DNA of 64,000 nucleotides from Paralvinella palmiformis. Its lineage: Eukaryota; Annelida; Polychaeta; Terebellida; Alvinellidae. The stretch lies in the NCBI GenBank assembly GCA_025642065.1, contig JAODUP010000445.1:124001-188000 (forward strand). Direction: 5' to 3'. Shown piece by piece: positions 23,601 through 33,500 of the stretch (position 1 is its first letter; the number at the start of each line of letters is the position of its first letter). The position numbers and the translations under genes were made by a program. The notes below the pieces were generated by a model that saw nothing but the letters and a program-made list of their open reading frames with translations, did no database searches and had not been told where the DNA came from.

Positions 23601-23899
23601 TATTTGAGGGTGGTCATGCTGAGAATTTGTTGAAACTGTTCTACTACTCCATGGACCATAATGCACTCTATCAGTGCTTGGGCAATGCAAAATTCATGTC
23701 TCGCTTCGATCCAACTTCAAACCGAGTTCCGAGTACCATATTCCTGAAAATGATCAGCAAGTTGATGTCTCAGCCTCGCAGTCTGAAGCAGATAGCTAGA
23801 GTGACCATCTACAAAAGTATAGATCGTCAGCTGAATCTCAGAGTGGACAAACTCCCGCTGCCTAGAGCTCTTAAAGACTATCTTACTAATGTCGAGTAA
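17636..23899 (+). CDS. ankyrin-repeat protein with C-terminal SOCS box (ASB-like), 3 coding exons
   Basis: Coding exons are 17636-17659, 21474-21824 and 22058-23899, all phase 0, giving 738 residues. Residues about 100-390 contain ankyrin-type units, for example LPLHLACKLGNSELVEFLLS, QPLHHACKYGAFQCIEYLVE, DDEGMTPLLHAVKWGKKFAQ and NNTALHALIS. The last 40 residues form a SOCS box: SLKQIARVTIY followed by LPLPRALKDYL. In ASB-type proteins this box recruits Elongin B/C and cullin 5, and the ankyrin repeats select the target for ubiquitination, in cytosol or nucleus. The substrate is unknown here. The usual Cys of the Elongin-binding motif is Ala. The start ATG lies in a short exon chosen because it is in phase and has a CAG/GTAAGC donor. 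The gene converges on PDSS2. Confidence 0.85.
18810..18935 (+). repeat. tRNA-like SINE head in intron 1
   Basis: GGTTAGAGCACTGCACTCC carries an A-box and GTGGGTTCGAATTTG a B-box, but the stems do not pair as a tRNA. It resembles other degenerate SINE heads in the window (12110, 19706, 46170). Confidence 0.55.
19427..19610 (-). repeat. SINE family A copy in intron 1, 15-bp target-site duplication
   Basis: Inverted relative to the host gene. Flanks ACGAGTTTGGTTGGA (19412-19426) and ACGAGTTTGATTGGA (19611-19625) differ at one base. The head, B-box and ATCATC-type tail are all readable on the minus strand. Confidence 0.92.
19706..19790 (+). repeat. tRNA-like SINE head (family C) in intron 1
   Basis: AGCACAGTTAGTTAGAGCAT, then GACTCATAGCTGAACAGTCG and TGGGTTTT, parallels the head of the complete copy at 45495. 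Only the head is clear. Confidence 0.6.
19800..21470 (+). other. remainder of ankyrin-gene intron 1
   Basis: AT-rich intron sequence. Short open frames at 20840-21260 lack any recognisable protein. The intron ends with a pyrimidine tract and TCTAG acceptor at 21473. Confidence 0.6.
21474..21824 (+). CDS. ankyrin-SOCS gene, coding exon 2
   Basis: Residues 9-125. Begins TPTLLPQFVGLPAWPQRFLR and ends in the first ankyrin-like unit (NVDGYNVLQVAVIHDDRSFLQ region). Acceptor TTTTCTCTAG, donor CAG/GTATAT. Confidence 0.85.
22058..23899 (+). CDS. ankyrin-SOCS gene, coding exon 3 (ankyrin repeats and SOCS box)
   Basis: A single 1842-nt exon, residues 126-738 plus stop. Acceptor TTTTTCAG, joining SFLQ to VLLSEGCDLN without interrupting the ankyrin pattern. 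Holds the remaining repeats, a middle part with weaker repeat signal, and the SOCS box just before TAA. Confidence 0.93.
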   Translation, partial: VLLSEGCDLNSGKCSLPLHLACKLGNSELVEFLLSHGAKPNLETGMCYPKPHTPVRHVPSRFHFLETDIYACDTDQQLPMMYAIQADKVDILQMLMEVYQPKYIWPYHRQPLHHACKYGAFQCIEYLVEGGQQDLHEVDDEGMTPLLHAVKWGKKFAQFLIEAGADIHVLSSQHTTALHELYLHIQDPLELYETTRYLLATGLEHDISVTDVNNNTALHALISQVNCLVNSFPSSRHSEEEQLEFDEQVLTTIELLLINNCDPNVISNSGVTALHKLLLSFDFVISNDPTGITLETLPVREKYKIDFNMLYLSLKVLLRHGGLPNIITGAGRTSLVMLLHSMLNVEPAKMDDYVDGFQRCFLLLCHYGAEPSYSLPTHIATIITLCKFGHKCLSQRNSCVKSMMSDFLKSVLAILLQHGLDSNHCSLRSRREVEGDSGNLLVELVKLARFIRAPSDFDFIHGWVLTSLQWGANPDIEPYPSDSIICHSQSSIYLKTKGSQPVNQYMYHIQDVAPLFEGGHAENLLKLFYYSMDHNALYQCLGNAKFMSRFDPTSNRVPSTIFLKMISKLMSQPRSLKQIARVTIYKSIDRQLNLRVDKLPLPRALKDYLTNVE

Positions 23900-24348
23900 A
23901 TGTCACTCTGTGTGTATGTTTGTGTGTGTGTGCACATTCTCGTTAATCAGATACATTCTTTTCTGTAGCCACTGATAAAGGTTACTACTAAGTGAACATC
24001 CTTATTGTCCTGTTAAAGGATGATATAAATGTCAAATGATATGTTTACACAAAGCCAAGTTATTCTCCTTTAATGTTCTTTAAGAAGTGTTGGATTTATT
24101 TTTATATGGTCTCGACTGAAAGGTTATAAATATATATATATATCAATTCAAACTTAACTGTACTTGCATTCAGGAAGACTAGCTATTCTGCTAAGAATTA
24201 TTTTGTCTGATCTTGCCTTGGATGTAAAAGCTTGATGTGCCTTTGAAAAGTGGTAAGTCATTGTGCCCCTGTTCTTTGATAATAACTTGAGCTGTTAATA
24301 TTGCTTTATTTGGTTATTTATTAAATTAATGTCGAGATCAGACACAAC

Positions 24349-24927
24349 AATAAAATATTATATGTTGGATAAAATTAAATGTTACAACAACAAATTTATT
24401 GTTTAGTCATTATCATGAATGAAAATGGTAAACTCTTTGCCTGTTGGCTCGATTTCAAATTGTGCCAGATGGCATGTACTTTGGTTATATGCACACATTA
24501 CACATGTAAGAATTTTTTTGGATGGTCAACTGTTGTTCATCTGCTGCATTACATATCGTCCATAATGTACTATAATTTGCATTTTATTCAAGTAAGAAGA
24601 TGGTGTTAGATTTGTTACATTTATCCCTTAAAATCTAGTTAGTTGAAATTTTTTGTTTACCAATTGATTGTAACAAGATGTCGACTAATTTTAAGGTTTG
24701 ATCATATTCGTGTCACCTTGTATGAAAACATCTAATCTGTTTGTATGCTGCAGTATGTTCTAAACCTTCGCAGATGTCCTCCATATGAATTGACCAATGT
24801 ATTATTTTGGCCTTACTTTGCAAGAATTTGGTGATCAGCTTGTACTTGTGTTGCTTCATACAATGGACTTTTGAATGCTTAAGAAACCAGGCGTGTATAA
24901 AAATAAGTATAATGATATTTAAATAAA
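24349..24927 (+). terminator. candidate polyadenylation signals of the ankyrin-SOCS gene
   Basis: AATAAA occurs at 24349-24354 and again at 24922-24927, 450 and 1020 bases after the stop; a third is at 25190. Which is used cannot be told from sequence. All lie before the PDSS2 stop at 25370. Confidence 0.45.
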
Positions 24928-25369
24928 GATTATATATATTATCAATCTCGTATTTTTTTCTTGTTCCCAATTATCAGTAAAGGTGATAGTTCTTGTTATT
25001 TTATGGACGTTGTTATTTTTGGAGGTCGAGGTCCTGACCTTCTGTGATTTTGTGTTGCAGTATTATTTTATGCACCTTTTGTGAACCTGTTATAGGTAAC
25101 AGTGTTCACCACAAACTATGGACTGGTAGCCAATGACAGTGGTCATGTGCATCAGTAGTGTAATGTGTAACTGTTATTCTTTGGATGTGAATAAATAGTT
25201 GAACAAAAGTCGACATACTTAGTTAAGCAAGACAAAATAATTTGGCAGTGGTGGTAGGCAGAATTTACTGATGTCATAAAAAGTGGTAAATGGTTTTGGA
25301 AAATTATTTTATACCCAAAATAAGAGTGTACATAACATATATGTTATTTCAATGTGACAGTTTCCTTTA

Positions 25370-25525
25370 TCATACAGCAACAATGGCATTAACAATCTTC
25401 TCTAAAGCAGATCTGGCATCTGATGGTGTGAAAGTACTAAGAGCTGATAAAGCCTTTTGTCCATGTATCTGTAACAGCTGTTTTGCCTGTTCTATTGCAT
25501 CACTATTCTTTATAACTCTTCGCAG
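25370..25525 (-). CDS. PDSS2: PDSS2 exon 6 (last)
   Basis: Begins [19 protein letters not shown] and ends [20 protein letters not shown], the conserved C-terminus, then TGA. Acceptor TTTTTCAG on the minus strand. Confidence 0.94.
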   Translation of the reverse strand: MRRVIKNSDAIEQAKQLLQIHGQKALSALSTFTPSDARSALEKIVNAIVAV

Positions 25526-28500
25526 CTGAAAAATTAAACATTCAAGAAGTTGTATGTTACACATTATGAATAATTAAATAATAATCATTATTTTTGTTGT
25601 ACACAATTTAAAGAATTAATCTGTTTAAGGGAGAAAAGTTAGTTTTAATAAATGGGAAATATTCTAGAATTGACTTCAGGATTAGTAACAGTCAACCTAG
25701 AATTGCATTACCCCTTTTTCCTAGTAGATGCCATGCTGAAATATATCAGGAATATAAGAATCGTTACCAGTTAATTTTCCTCTAAAAATGAGAAACACTG
25801 CATCACAAGCTAATACAGGTTACGGATAACTAATCTGGTTTGGCAATGTCAAACCCAGTAAAAATTTCTGAATCTAGCCTCATTATGGTCGAGTCACATA
25901 TAGATGTGAAGGTTGTCCTTGGTGATTTCCCCCAATCCAAAAATACAAATTACATCTCTTGACTGTGATTTGGGATTGCACTTCAAGGTATAAAATGCAG
26001 TGAATTTGTTCAAATATATTATGCGTAGTATCCTTCCATTAATTGCAACATTTCTACAAATTGAATTACACGTAATTGTTTTTAAACATCAGAAAAAGTA
26101 TTTAACATGTTTTACTGACCAATTTGCTGTTAACATCAGGGTTGCTGATGAAGCCAAATTGTTTGGCCTTTTCTGGATGTAATTTTACATATAATATAGC
26201 TGGAGCTCCTTGTACAGTCACTGTAACACCACTGTCTGAATACCCAAGATATGGCTGTAACTCTTCTTTTAACTGCAACACAGACAAAACTTAACTACAT
26301 CATTCTGTACCAGATATATGCATTGCTGATGACGGTGGATTTAATATATGCTTGCAAAAAAAAACATAGTTCCAGTAAATATAGCTTAACATAAACATTT
26401 GAACAGATTTTTCTATAAACCTACCATTCAAATGGCCACAATGACCATAAATCATCTTTTATTTAAATATTAAGGCTTTTCCTTTTAAATACAGTAGACC
26501 CTTGAAATACACCTTAATGACTGAAAAGCCAAATGTTTAAAGAACCCTATCATCATATTATACAAAGAATACTTGAAATTGTATGTTTTCAATGCCAATT
26601 TAGTTCATCATTTCATTAAAAAAAACTCACTGCATATTAATACAGTTAACAGTAGAATGACCATATATTAAGTAATCAACCTTTTTTATTAACAAAGGAC
26701 AAACATGACCTTAAGGTATGACTAAATATGCAAAAACGTCAACTTAAAATTCTGTAATGCTATGAATGTTTCACAAATAGGTATTGTGCTGTTGATTAAA
26801 AAGCCACAAAATTAATGTATTTGTTACAGTTTATCACTGCATTGAATAAAACATAAATTGCAATACTTGTTTGGCACTTTTTTTTACTAACATGCTGAAC
26901 ACATTTCATATATTTTAATTGTGTTTATCAGCTATTCAAAAGTTGTGAAGCAGGATCATATATTTGTTGCAGTTAGACAAGCCTGGTGTTGGTATGAGAC
27001 AGTATGAAGTTGGAATGTGCAATGCAGTCATAAATTATAGTAAGTATAAATGTGCATACATGCACCCTTACTCTGCATAATTTGGTTCAGTCTTAAAAAC
27101 AGACCTGTTTACATGGAGAAGGAAATTCAGGTACGTTAAAAAAACTGATAAGATAATCACACAAGACTCGTACAAACCTGATGAGCCAGGGCAGTATGTT
27201 TGCCAAATGCATAGGCCATCTCCTGTTTCACCTTATCGTGATTGGCAAGCATCATGGCAGCCTTACAGCTTTTGGCAATAAGACTTCCGGAAGACAAGAA
27301 TGCCTTTCGTTCCCAGTCATCTATGGTTGCTTGATCTGAAAGAAGCAAAGGATGCCCAAACTTGTCTCTCGGACCTACAAACTCGGCTTCTACCAGATCT
27401 CCAATGGCACTAGATATCAATTCGACAACCTGAAAAGTTCAAACTGTATATTAGATAATGAATATCTAGTGAATGGACAATAAATGGTAATTGTTTAAAC
27501 TAATATGCTGACATGTGAAAACCATTTCTCTCTCACACATACACACACACGTTCTGGCTAAATGTTAAACTGTTTCAACTGCACAATAAAAAACGTTGCT
27601 TAAAATCACACCAATCCATTAAAAACCATTTTAATATCCCCTGCTGATGTCATATATGAAACCCAGATTAGATCCAATGTGAAACAGAGTACATCAGAAT
27701 CATTTTGGTTTATTGTGGATTTAATCTAAATCTTTTCTCTCTATATTTTCGTCTTATTTTGAAATATACAATTCCTTATTAAAAACTGTAAACAAGATTG
27801 ATTCCAGCCATTTGATCATTTCAGTTTACCAGAACTGTTATGTTATTATACACTAATGATATTCCAATATGTGGATATTTTAGTTGCATGAATGAGGAAA
27901 TTCCGGTCATTGTTAGCCTTTGATGGTGATGATTGATGTTTTACAAACTACTTTTGTGCACATGTTGGGCTAAACGGGCCGAACGACCTCCAAAGGTAAT
28001 GAAGCAAAGAAAGATGAAACACCCTTCAGATATGCCCACGCCAAGATTCAAACTCAGTAGTAAGTGATCCATGATCCAACATGCTACCAGCTAGACCACG
28101 GAGACGCCCCTTGTTAGATACCAGAAGCCATATAAGGCACTTGTAAATATTTTATTCTCTCCATTTTACTTTCAGTTTAAAATTTCTGCCATGTTATGAC
28201 TGGGCAAGAGTTGTGCACTGTCATCACCAACATCTGAGCAAAATGACAGCCAGAGGCTAACATTTTGTTCAGTTCCGTATGTAACATCACCCCTTTCTTT
28301 ACGTTAACACTAAAGATGTGTGCTAATTAATCACCCATATAATTAGAACGCAACCACCTCAAAGTAATCCATGTAAAGGCAAACTGAATCTTCTTCAAAA
28401 CATTAAAATGGTGTTGGCCACCAAAGAATTACTTTAAGGTACAAAAACACACTGAATTCAAGTGGTCTACTAACAATTCATACAGATTCTTCTAATGAAA

Positions 28501-31500
28501 GGAACTATTTATTGGAGTTCACATGAGGGGGGGGGGATATTTTAAGCCTCAAATCTCTGAACCACTTACAGTGGAAGATCTATCACTGCTGTAACAACTC
28601 ATAATTATCAAATAAAAACTGTATCAAGTCAGTTAAACTCTAGTGTTTCATGCGTGATGTCATGCTCTGACTTGGGTATTTCCTTAACACTAACAGACTC
28701 AGCAATTGGCCAGACTCAGCCATTAATTTAGTAGTGACATATCAATTAACTGTAAAAGGTTATTGATTAGTGTTTCATTAGATCTATAAGAAAGTGCATG
28801 TAATTCTGATACACAAGAGTTTCTGATACATTTAATGACCTTTAAAATGGTAAAGATTACCCTTTTAAATAATAAAAACAAAACAGCAATTAAATAATTT
28901 ATCCTAATAAATATTAAGACATGGTATTTATTATAAAGTAACTAAATTTCTCAAATTTCCATTTATCAGTGGGGATCTACATAATTATTCAGGTATGAAC
29001 TTCATCTTGCCATGCAATTACTAGCCTTGGTGTTTAAATGTATAAGGAGTTAATATTTAAAAAAGAAACTGACATATTCACATACAAATTGTTTTGTTTT
29101 CATACTAGAAATTTTAGAATGATCAGCCTTTATTCACAAATACCTTTAAAATACACGTATTTTCATAATCATAGCAAGTGTTCTGTGGAATCACAACCAT
29201 TCTACATCTATTATGAAATATATGATGATATCACAAATAATAAGCTTACATAAGTATGATTAAGTGCAGCAAGTCCTGTTGAAGCATTGGCAAGAAGAAA
29301 GTCCCCACTAAGTACTGACATTTTGTTACCAAAGTGCATATCTTCTACAGATCCATCACTTGGCTGTAACTCGGCAATGTTTACAACACCTTTGTGAATC
29401 AAGTTTGCTGTGTTTATCATCTCTATTATTTCAGCAAGACTTCTCTGTCTGAAAGAGATGACATATCACATCTTATCAACCAAAAATGCTTCTACATTAA
29501 ATGTTAATATTAAAAACTGCTCTCATTGGTTTGTGATTTGAGGCAGACTCATTGGCAATTACAGTTCCATAAAATCACTGTTACGAACATCTTTTCACAT
29601 GATATCCTTTTGAGCCACAGATCTCCAGCCTGACAGAAAATATATACAAACCTTGGATATATTCCACTGTTCATGGTCTCGGACAAAGCTTCATCCTGAC
29701 AGGGACCTGCAGCTTTTGACATTAACAACACCAACAAGCCCCTTGTATGAATAGCATGCTTCCCATCATACAAAAACTTCCTGCAATATATAAGGGATAA
29801 CTGTGGTAACATACGAGAGTGAAGTTTATCAATAAATCAAACAACTGAAACAGCAAATTATATAGAAGTACCAGCTTTGCCAATTGTATGTTGTTACATA
29901 TAATTTGGTATTTCCTAATCGGATTGCAAGTTAATTTGCCATATATGCTGGGCAATGCATTAATCATAATAATAAATAATATACGAAATTTATATAGCGC
30001 CCTCTATAACCTGTAAGAAGGTTACCCTAAGGCGCTTGACAATAAATAATTCACATCGATGTAACAGATTTACATCTTTAAAAAATACATATTTCTTTCC
30101 AGTCAAGTACGCAATACGTGCAGCTAGGAAAAGCTGAAACAAAAAGATTAGTTTTTATCTTCTTTTTGAAGGTATCAAGGGTCTTGCACTTTCTGATGTT
30201 ACTGGAAGATTATTCCATAATGTTGCAGCAGCCTTTCTGAAACATCTATTACTGTATGTCACTCCATGTGTTGCTGGTACGGCTAAGAATGCCCCGGACT
30301 CGGACCGTAGAGACCTTGTCGGCTGATACAGAATGACAAGTTCCTCTAAGTACTGATGGGCAGTCCCTTGGAATGCCTTAAAAGTGTACACCACAATCTT
30401 CAACTGTGACCTGTATATAACCGGAAGCCAATGCAGGGAGTTCATACAGAAGAAAAAAGGGACTGTTATACCTTTATATGTAATGTACGTTTTTTGTATA
30501 GATTTCCAATTCCATGTACTTATAGTCTGTCTTACGTTTGTTGGCATATTAGTAGTGGTAATTTGCATTACACACCCTTAACCCACATAGTCATTTGGAC
30601 AAACATTGGCACCTTAATATTACAACTTTAGTGTAGACAGTAGGCTAAATGGCTAACCTGAGGTTTGAAACTGAACCCAGATACCCTATATCTGTGGCCA
30701 ATCATGCTACCAGTTAGGTCATGAAGGTCATAGACATAGTACTTATAATTACATAATTTAAACTGTCAAAATCACGTACATGTGGTTAGTAATTCTTAGA
30801 CAATGTCTTTGGCTCTATTACATTATTATTTCAACGTTTAAAGTGCTCTAATGTATTTCAAATTGATTGTCAATGCATACTGGTAATTTTCCTGTGTCAA
30901 TTTATTTAAATACATAGTTTGATCTAGAGATGGTGCCTCTGGTTTTTCACTGCATATGTGATAAGTTAATGTTAGAGAGTGACTTTTGATTAATAAGATA
31001 ACAATCTTTTTATCGATATCTGAAAGCAACTGATGACTTGATATTGTTTCATGTTGCTATTAGAGCACAGTTTCTCCAAATTACACAATCAGCCTGGAAA
31101 TAGAGATGATCATGCCACCCATGAAATAATTCAAGTCTGCATGGCTTACATCGCATGTAGGCCAACTTATTTTTAGGCATAACTGTATGGTACAAGTACA
31201 TATATATGTTATATTCAAAAACGCCATAATTAATGACAAGCTTGATATTAAAGACAGTTAATCAAACCTGTTACTAATGGCCTCCATTCAAGCTAGGTGG
31301 TTTCTAGATGTTTCATAACCAAACAGTTTGGTACCATACTGCTTCGTAACCAGAGGGATACCACTTCGTAACCACAAGCATACCACTTCGTAACCATGTG
31401 CCTGTTTTCATTAAATACAAAATTCTCTATCCATTAGCATCACAAGTAAGAGATGAGGTTTTATAGTGCTTCCTGAAGAAATCTGCAGGTAAGAAATCTT

Positions 31501-32925
31501 CAGTTAAGTCAAAGTTCAGGTCAGCAGGATCTTGCAGTCTCAGGTTTTGTTGACAGCGATTTACTGCATGAACAAGATTGGATGGTACTGGTAAGGAAGG
31601 CACTGGATCATCAATATTAACTTTGTCCATAATTACATCATCGCCAATCGTTGCAGCAGTTACTTTCACTTTTGTGGTAGTCAACACACCTGAATCTGCT
31701 GGTTAGAGATGATTGAAAGATAAAATTACCTATTACACACGTTCTGTGTTGCCATCTATGACAACCATCACACTTTAGGGCCTCTTGTCGTGGTCTTACT
31801 TGACCATGAATACAAGGAAAACGGCGTCTAAACCAAGATGTGCTTTTTTATGCTGAGACAACATATTAATGTCACTAATATAGTTTGATAATCTTTAAGT
31901 GTTCAAGTGTAATATTTGTCAATGTAATATTTGTACAATCTACTGCCAGATACTGATGATCTCTCTATTTTGTCATCTGGTTTATGTACAGATTTTCTGT
32001 TAAAACTGTTAGAATACTTTCATTGTAAAATAACCGCAATTGAAATGAACAAACTTCAGGAGTAAATAGTTAATTGCTGTTTCATTGTATCTTAAACTTG
32101 TGAGGAGATCAACTGAAGTTTTCGAACCAATTGCGAGAAAAACCATTGATCTGAATAGTCCAGCTAACATCACAAAAATCAGTACATGGAAATAGGTTTA
32201 TTTTAATTCATACTCTCTTTGCATAGCTTTTGGTTACAAAATGGTATGGTTTTTAGTTATGAAGACTAAGCAAATTAATCAATGTCTGAATGGTTGATTA
32301 TTCGTCATCTACAATCTTTTATAGTAGGTGGGAAATTTGCAATTGAACATTATAAGCGGTAATAATTATGTTAACTAACGTTTGTATTACGTCAACCGGA
32401 ATCATATAACATTATATAAGTTGGTTACGAACTGGTATCACTTTGGTTACGAAACGCTATGGTACGAAAGGATTTGGTTACGAAACGACCCGATACCAAG
32501 CTATAGATCTAGGTGCTGTAGTCACATAATAAATAAGATCATAGTATCTGTGTGTTAATACAGGTAGCCAGCTAATAAAACAATGTATTATGATCATCAT
32601 GTGCTACATAATCCACGTACCTAGCCATTTTCAACAAGGGGTGTTTAGTACCGACTAATCTTCGCATCTCCATTGCTACGTTTGACAGTTCGTCGCTGAG
32701 CAGACATCTTAAACTCATAAAAGACGTAGGATATCCCACTATTTTTTCTGCTTCTGACACTGCTTTATTCCAATCTGTCACCTTTGATGAGCCCCAAAAG
32801 CTAGCAGTTCTAACCTGACTCCATGTTACGAAATGTCTAGAAATAGCTGTTCGTCCACACGAACGTTTCAGTAACGGAACAGTCAGTCTGAAAAGGCCCA
32901 TTCTGTGGCCTTGCCAATGTGCCAT
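25370..32925 (-). CDS. PDSS2: PDSS2, polyprenyl (decaprenyl) diphosphate synthase subunit 2, 6 exons
   Basis: Minus-strand exons 32621-32925, 29652-29780, 29250-29448, 27178-27429, 26120-26272 and 25370-25525 join in phase to 397 residues, close to the human 399. With PDSS1 it forms the mitochondrial enzyme that builds the isoprenoid tail of coenzyme Q. Residues 1-48 are basic and lack acidic residues, as expected for a mitochondrial leader. [20 protein letters not shown] at 56-75 is the most conserved family block. Where catalytic subunits have an Asp-rich DDxxD motif, this protein reads [11 protein letters not shown], and the second Asp-rich site is also not a clean motif; this is normal for PDSS2, which needs PDSS1 for catalysis. 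The ATG at 32925 is the first in frame. Confidence 0.95.
25530..26115 (-). other. PDSS2 intron 5
   Basis: AT-rich intron without recognised repeats or embedded genes. Confidence 0.7.
26120..26272 (-). CDS. PDSS2: PDSS2 exon 5
   Basis: 51 codons, phase 0 at both ends: [20 protein letters not shown] to [13 protein letters not shown]. Acceptor GTTGCAG, donor TTG/GTCAGT. Confidence 0.92.
26280..27175 (-). other. PDSS2 intron 4
   Basis: AT-rich intron. Nothing further recognised. Confidence 0.7.
27178..27429 (-). CDS. PDSS2: PDSS2 exon 4
   Basis: 84 codons, phase 0: starts [20 protein letters not shown], contains [20 protein letters not shown], ends GKHTALAHQ. Acceptor TTTTCAG, donor CAG/GTTTGT. 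Confidence 0.94.
27925..28110 (-). repeat. SINE family A copy in PDSS2 intron 3
   Basis: Full-length but diverged, with its head at the right and ATC-rich tail at the left. It has the same orientation as PDSS2. TTGTTAG occurs at both borders (27910-27916 and 28111-28117), a short remnant of the duplication. Confidence 0.85.
28120..29245 (-). other. PDSS2 intron 3, remainder
   Basis: AT-rich; a G run at about 28527. No coding potential recognised. Confidence 0.6.
29250..29448 (-). CDS. PDSS2: PDSS2 exon 3
   Basis: Completes an Arg codon, then [40 protein letters not shown] and [18 protein letters not shown]. It spans the position of the first Asp-rich motif of catalytic prenyltransferases, here replaced. 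Donor TAT/GTAAGC. Confidence 0.95.
29652..29780 (-). CDS. PDSS2: PDSS2 exon 2
   Basis: Joins AG+G to make Arg, then [40 protein letters not shown]. Acceptor ATTGCAG, donor AAG/GTTTGT, phase 2 at the 3' end. Confidence 0.94.
29965..30568 (-). pseudogene. L2/CR1-like LINE C-terminal fragment in PDSS2 intron 1
   Basis: Reads [40 protein letters not shown] and [14 protein letters not shown], the usual end of CR1/L2-type reverse transcriptase ORFs. The 3' end follows with GCGCTATATAAATTT and an ATT-rich tail at 29965-30003. The reading frame is broken near its end, and the 5' part is missing as in typical incomplete reverse transcription. Confidence 0.85.
31326..32501. mobile_element. unclassified DNA-transposon-like element with 22-bp subterminal repeats
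   Basis: The left end has three consecutive units of about 22 bp ending TTCGTAACCA (near 31352, 31374, 31396). The right end has the same motif inverted, TGGTTACGAA, three times (near 32421, 32444, 32474), plus a related unit near 32225. The outermost bases TTTGGTACC and GATACCAAG pair as inverted repeats. An 86-codon minus-strand frame lies inside (31427-31687). No clear target-site duplication was found, so exact ends are provisional. It lies in PDSS2 intron 1. Confidence 0.6.
31427..31687 (-). pseudogene. unrecognised 86-codon frame inside the inverted-repeat element
   Basis: It contains [19 protein letters not shown] and [20 protein letters not shown], which look like ordinary globular protein rather than low complexity, and ends at TGA-type stop near 31427. 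Being just inside the left repeats, it may be the C-terminal remnant of the element's own transposase or a captured host exon. I do not recognise the family. No splice sites consistent with PDSS2 were seen, and PDSS2 joins in phase without it. Confidence 0.35.
32621..32925 (-). CDS. PDSS2: PDSS2 exon 1 (mitochondrial leader and conserved N-terminal block)
   Basis: Starts [20 protein letters not shown], basic and hydrophobic, then [20 protein letters not shown]. Donor ATGGCTAG/GTACGT leaves two bases, completed by exon 2. A second Met at residue 9 is an alternative start. Confidence 0.93.
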
Positions 32926-32929
32926 TATT

Positions 32930-33500
32930 ATCACTTTAATCAACCGCTTAAATAGATCTATATATTATACATTAATTAGCCTCAGCATAATGATACTGGC
33001 TCTCATAAACCACATCACGTTTCTTCGCTAGAAACCAAAACATTTAGACTACATCTAGATATAAAGGTCACTACTGCCATGTTCGTGAAGGTCCTTACAA
33101 CATCAATAATTATAACGGTTAAATTAGTTTATTCCATTTGTATTCATGTGATTTGTTTAATAAATATTTGGTTATTCACATTTATAACGCATGTGATGCA
33201 GGTAACAGTATATAAGTTTTAATTAATTTTGATGTTTTATATAATTATATTCTATATCTAAATGCTATAAGCGCAACATTAATAGATTTTATATATAGAT
33301 GTATTTTTCGGATTTAATAATTGCGAAAAACAAATATTACGAATAAAAATATTATTGGATTGTATTTCTTACATTTTAATTCAATTCAACCAATACTAGA
33401 AACAATACAATACTAGCAAATTGCTAGTAGCACCTAAAGGTGTTTTAAAACTGTAAATGTTTTTACGAACTAGTACCCCAAATGAATCAATATTGTTATT
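32930..33500. other. PDSS2 upstream region
   Basis: AT-rich flank with no CpG island or TATA element that I can place with confidence. It must hold the PDSS2 promoter unless a non-coding first exon lies further right. Confidence 0.35.

Noticed and set aside
30384..30631. Plus-strand frames in PDSS2 intron 1
   Set aside because: Antisense shadows of the LINE C-terminal fragment on the minus strand.
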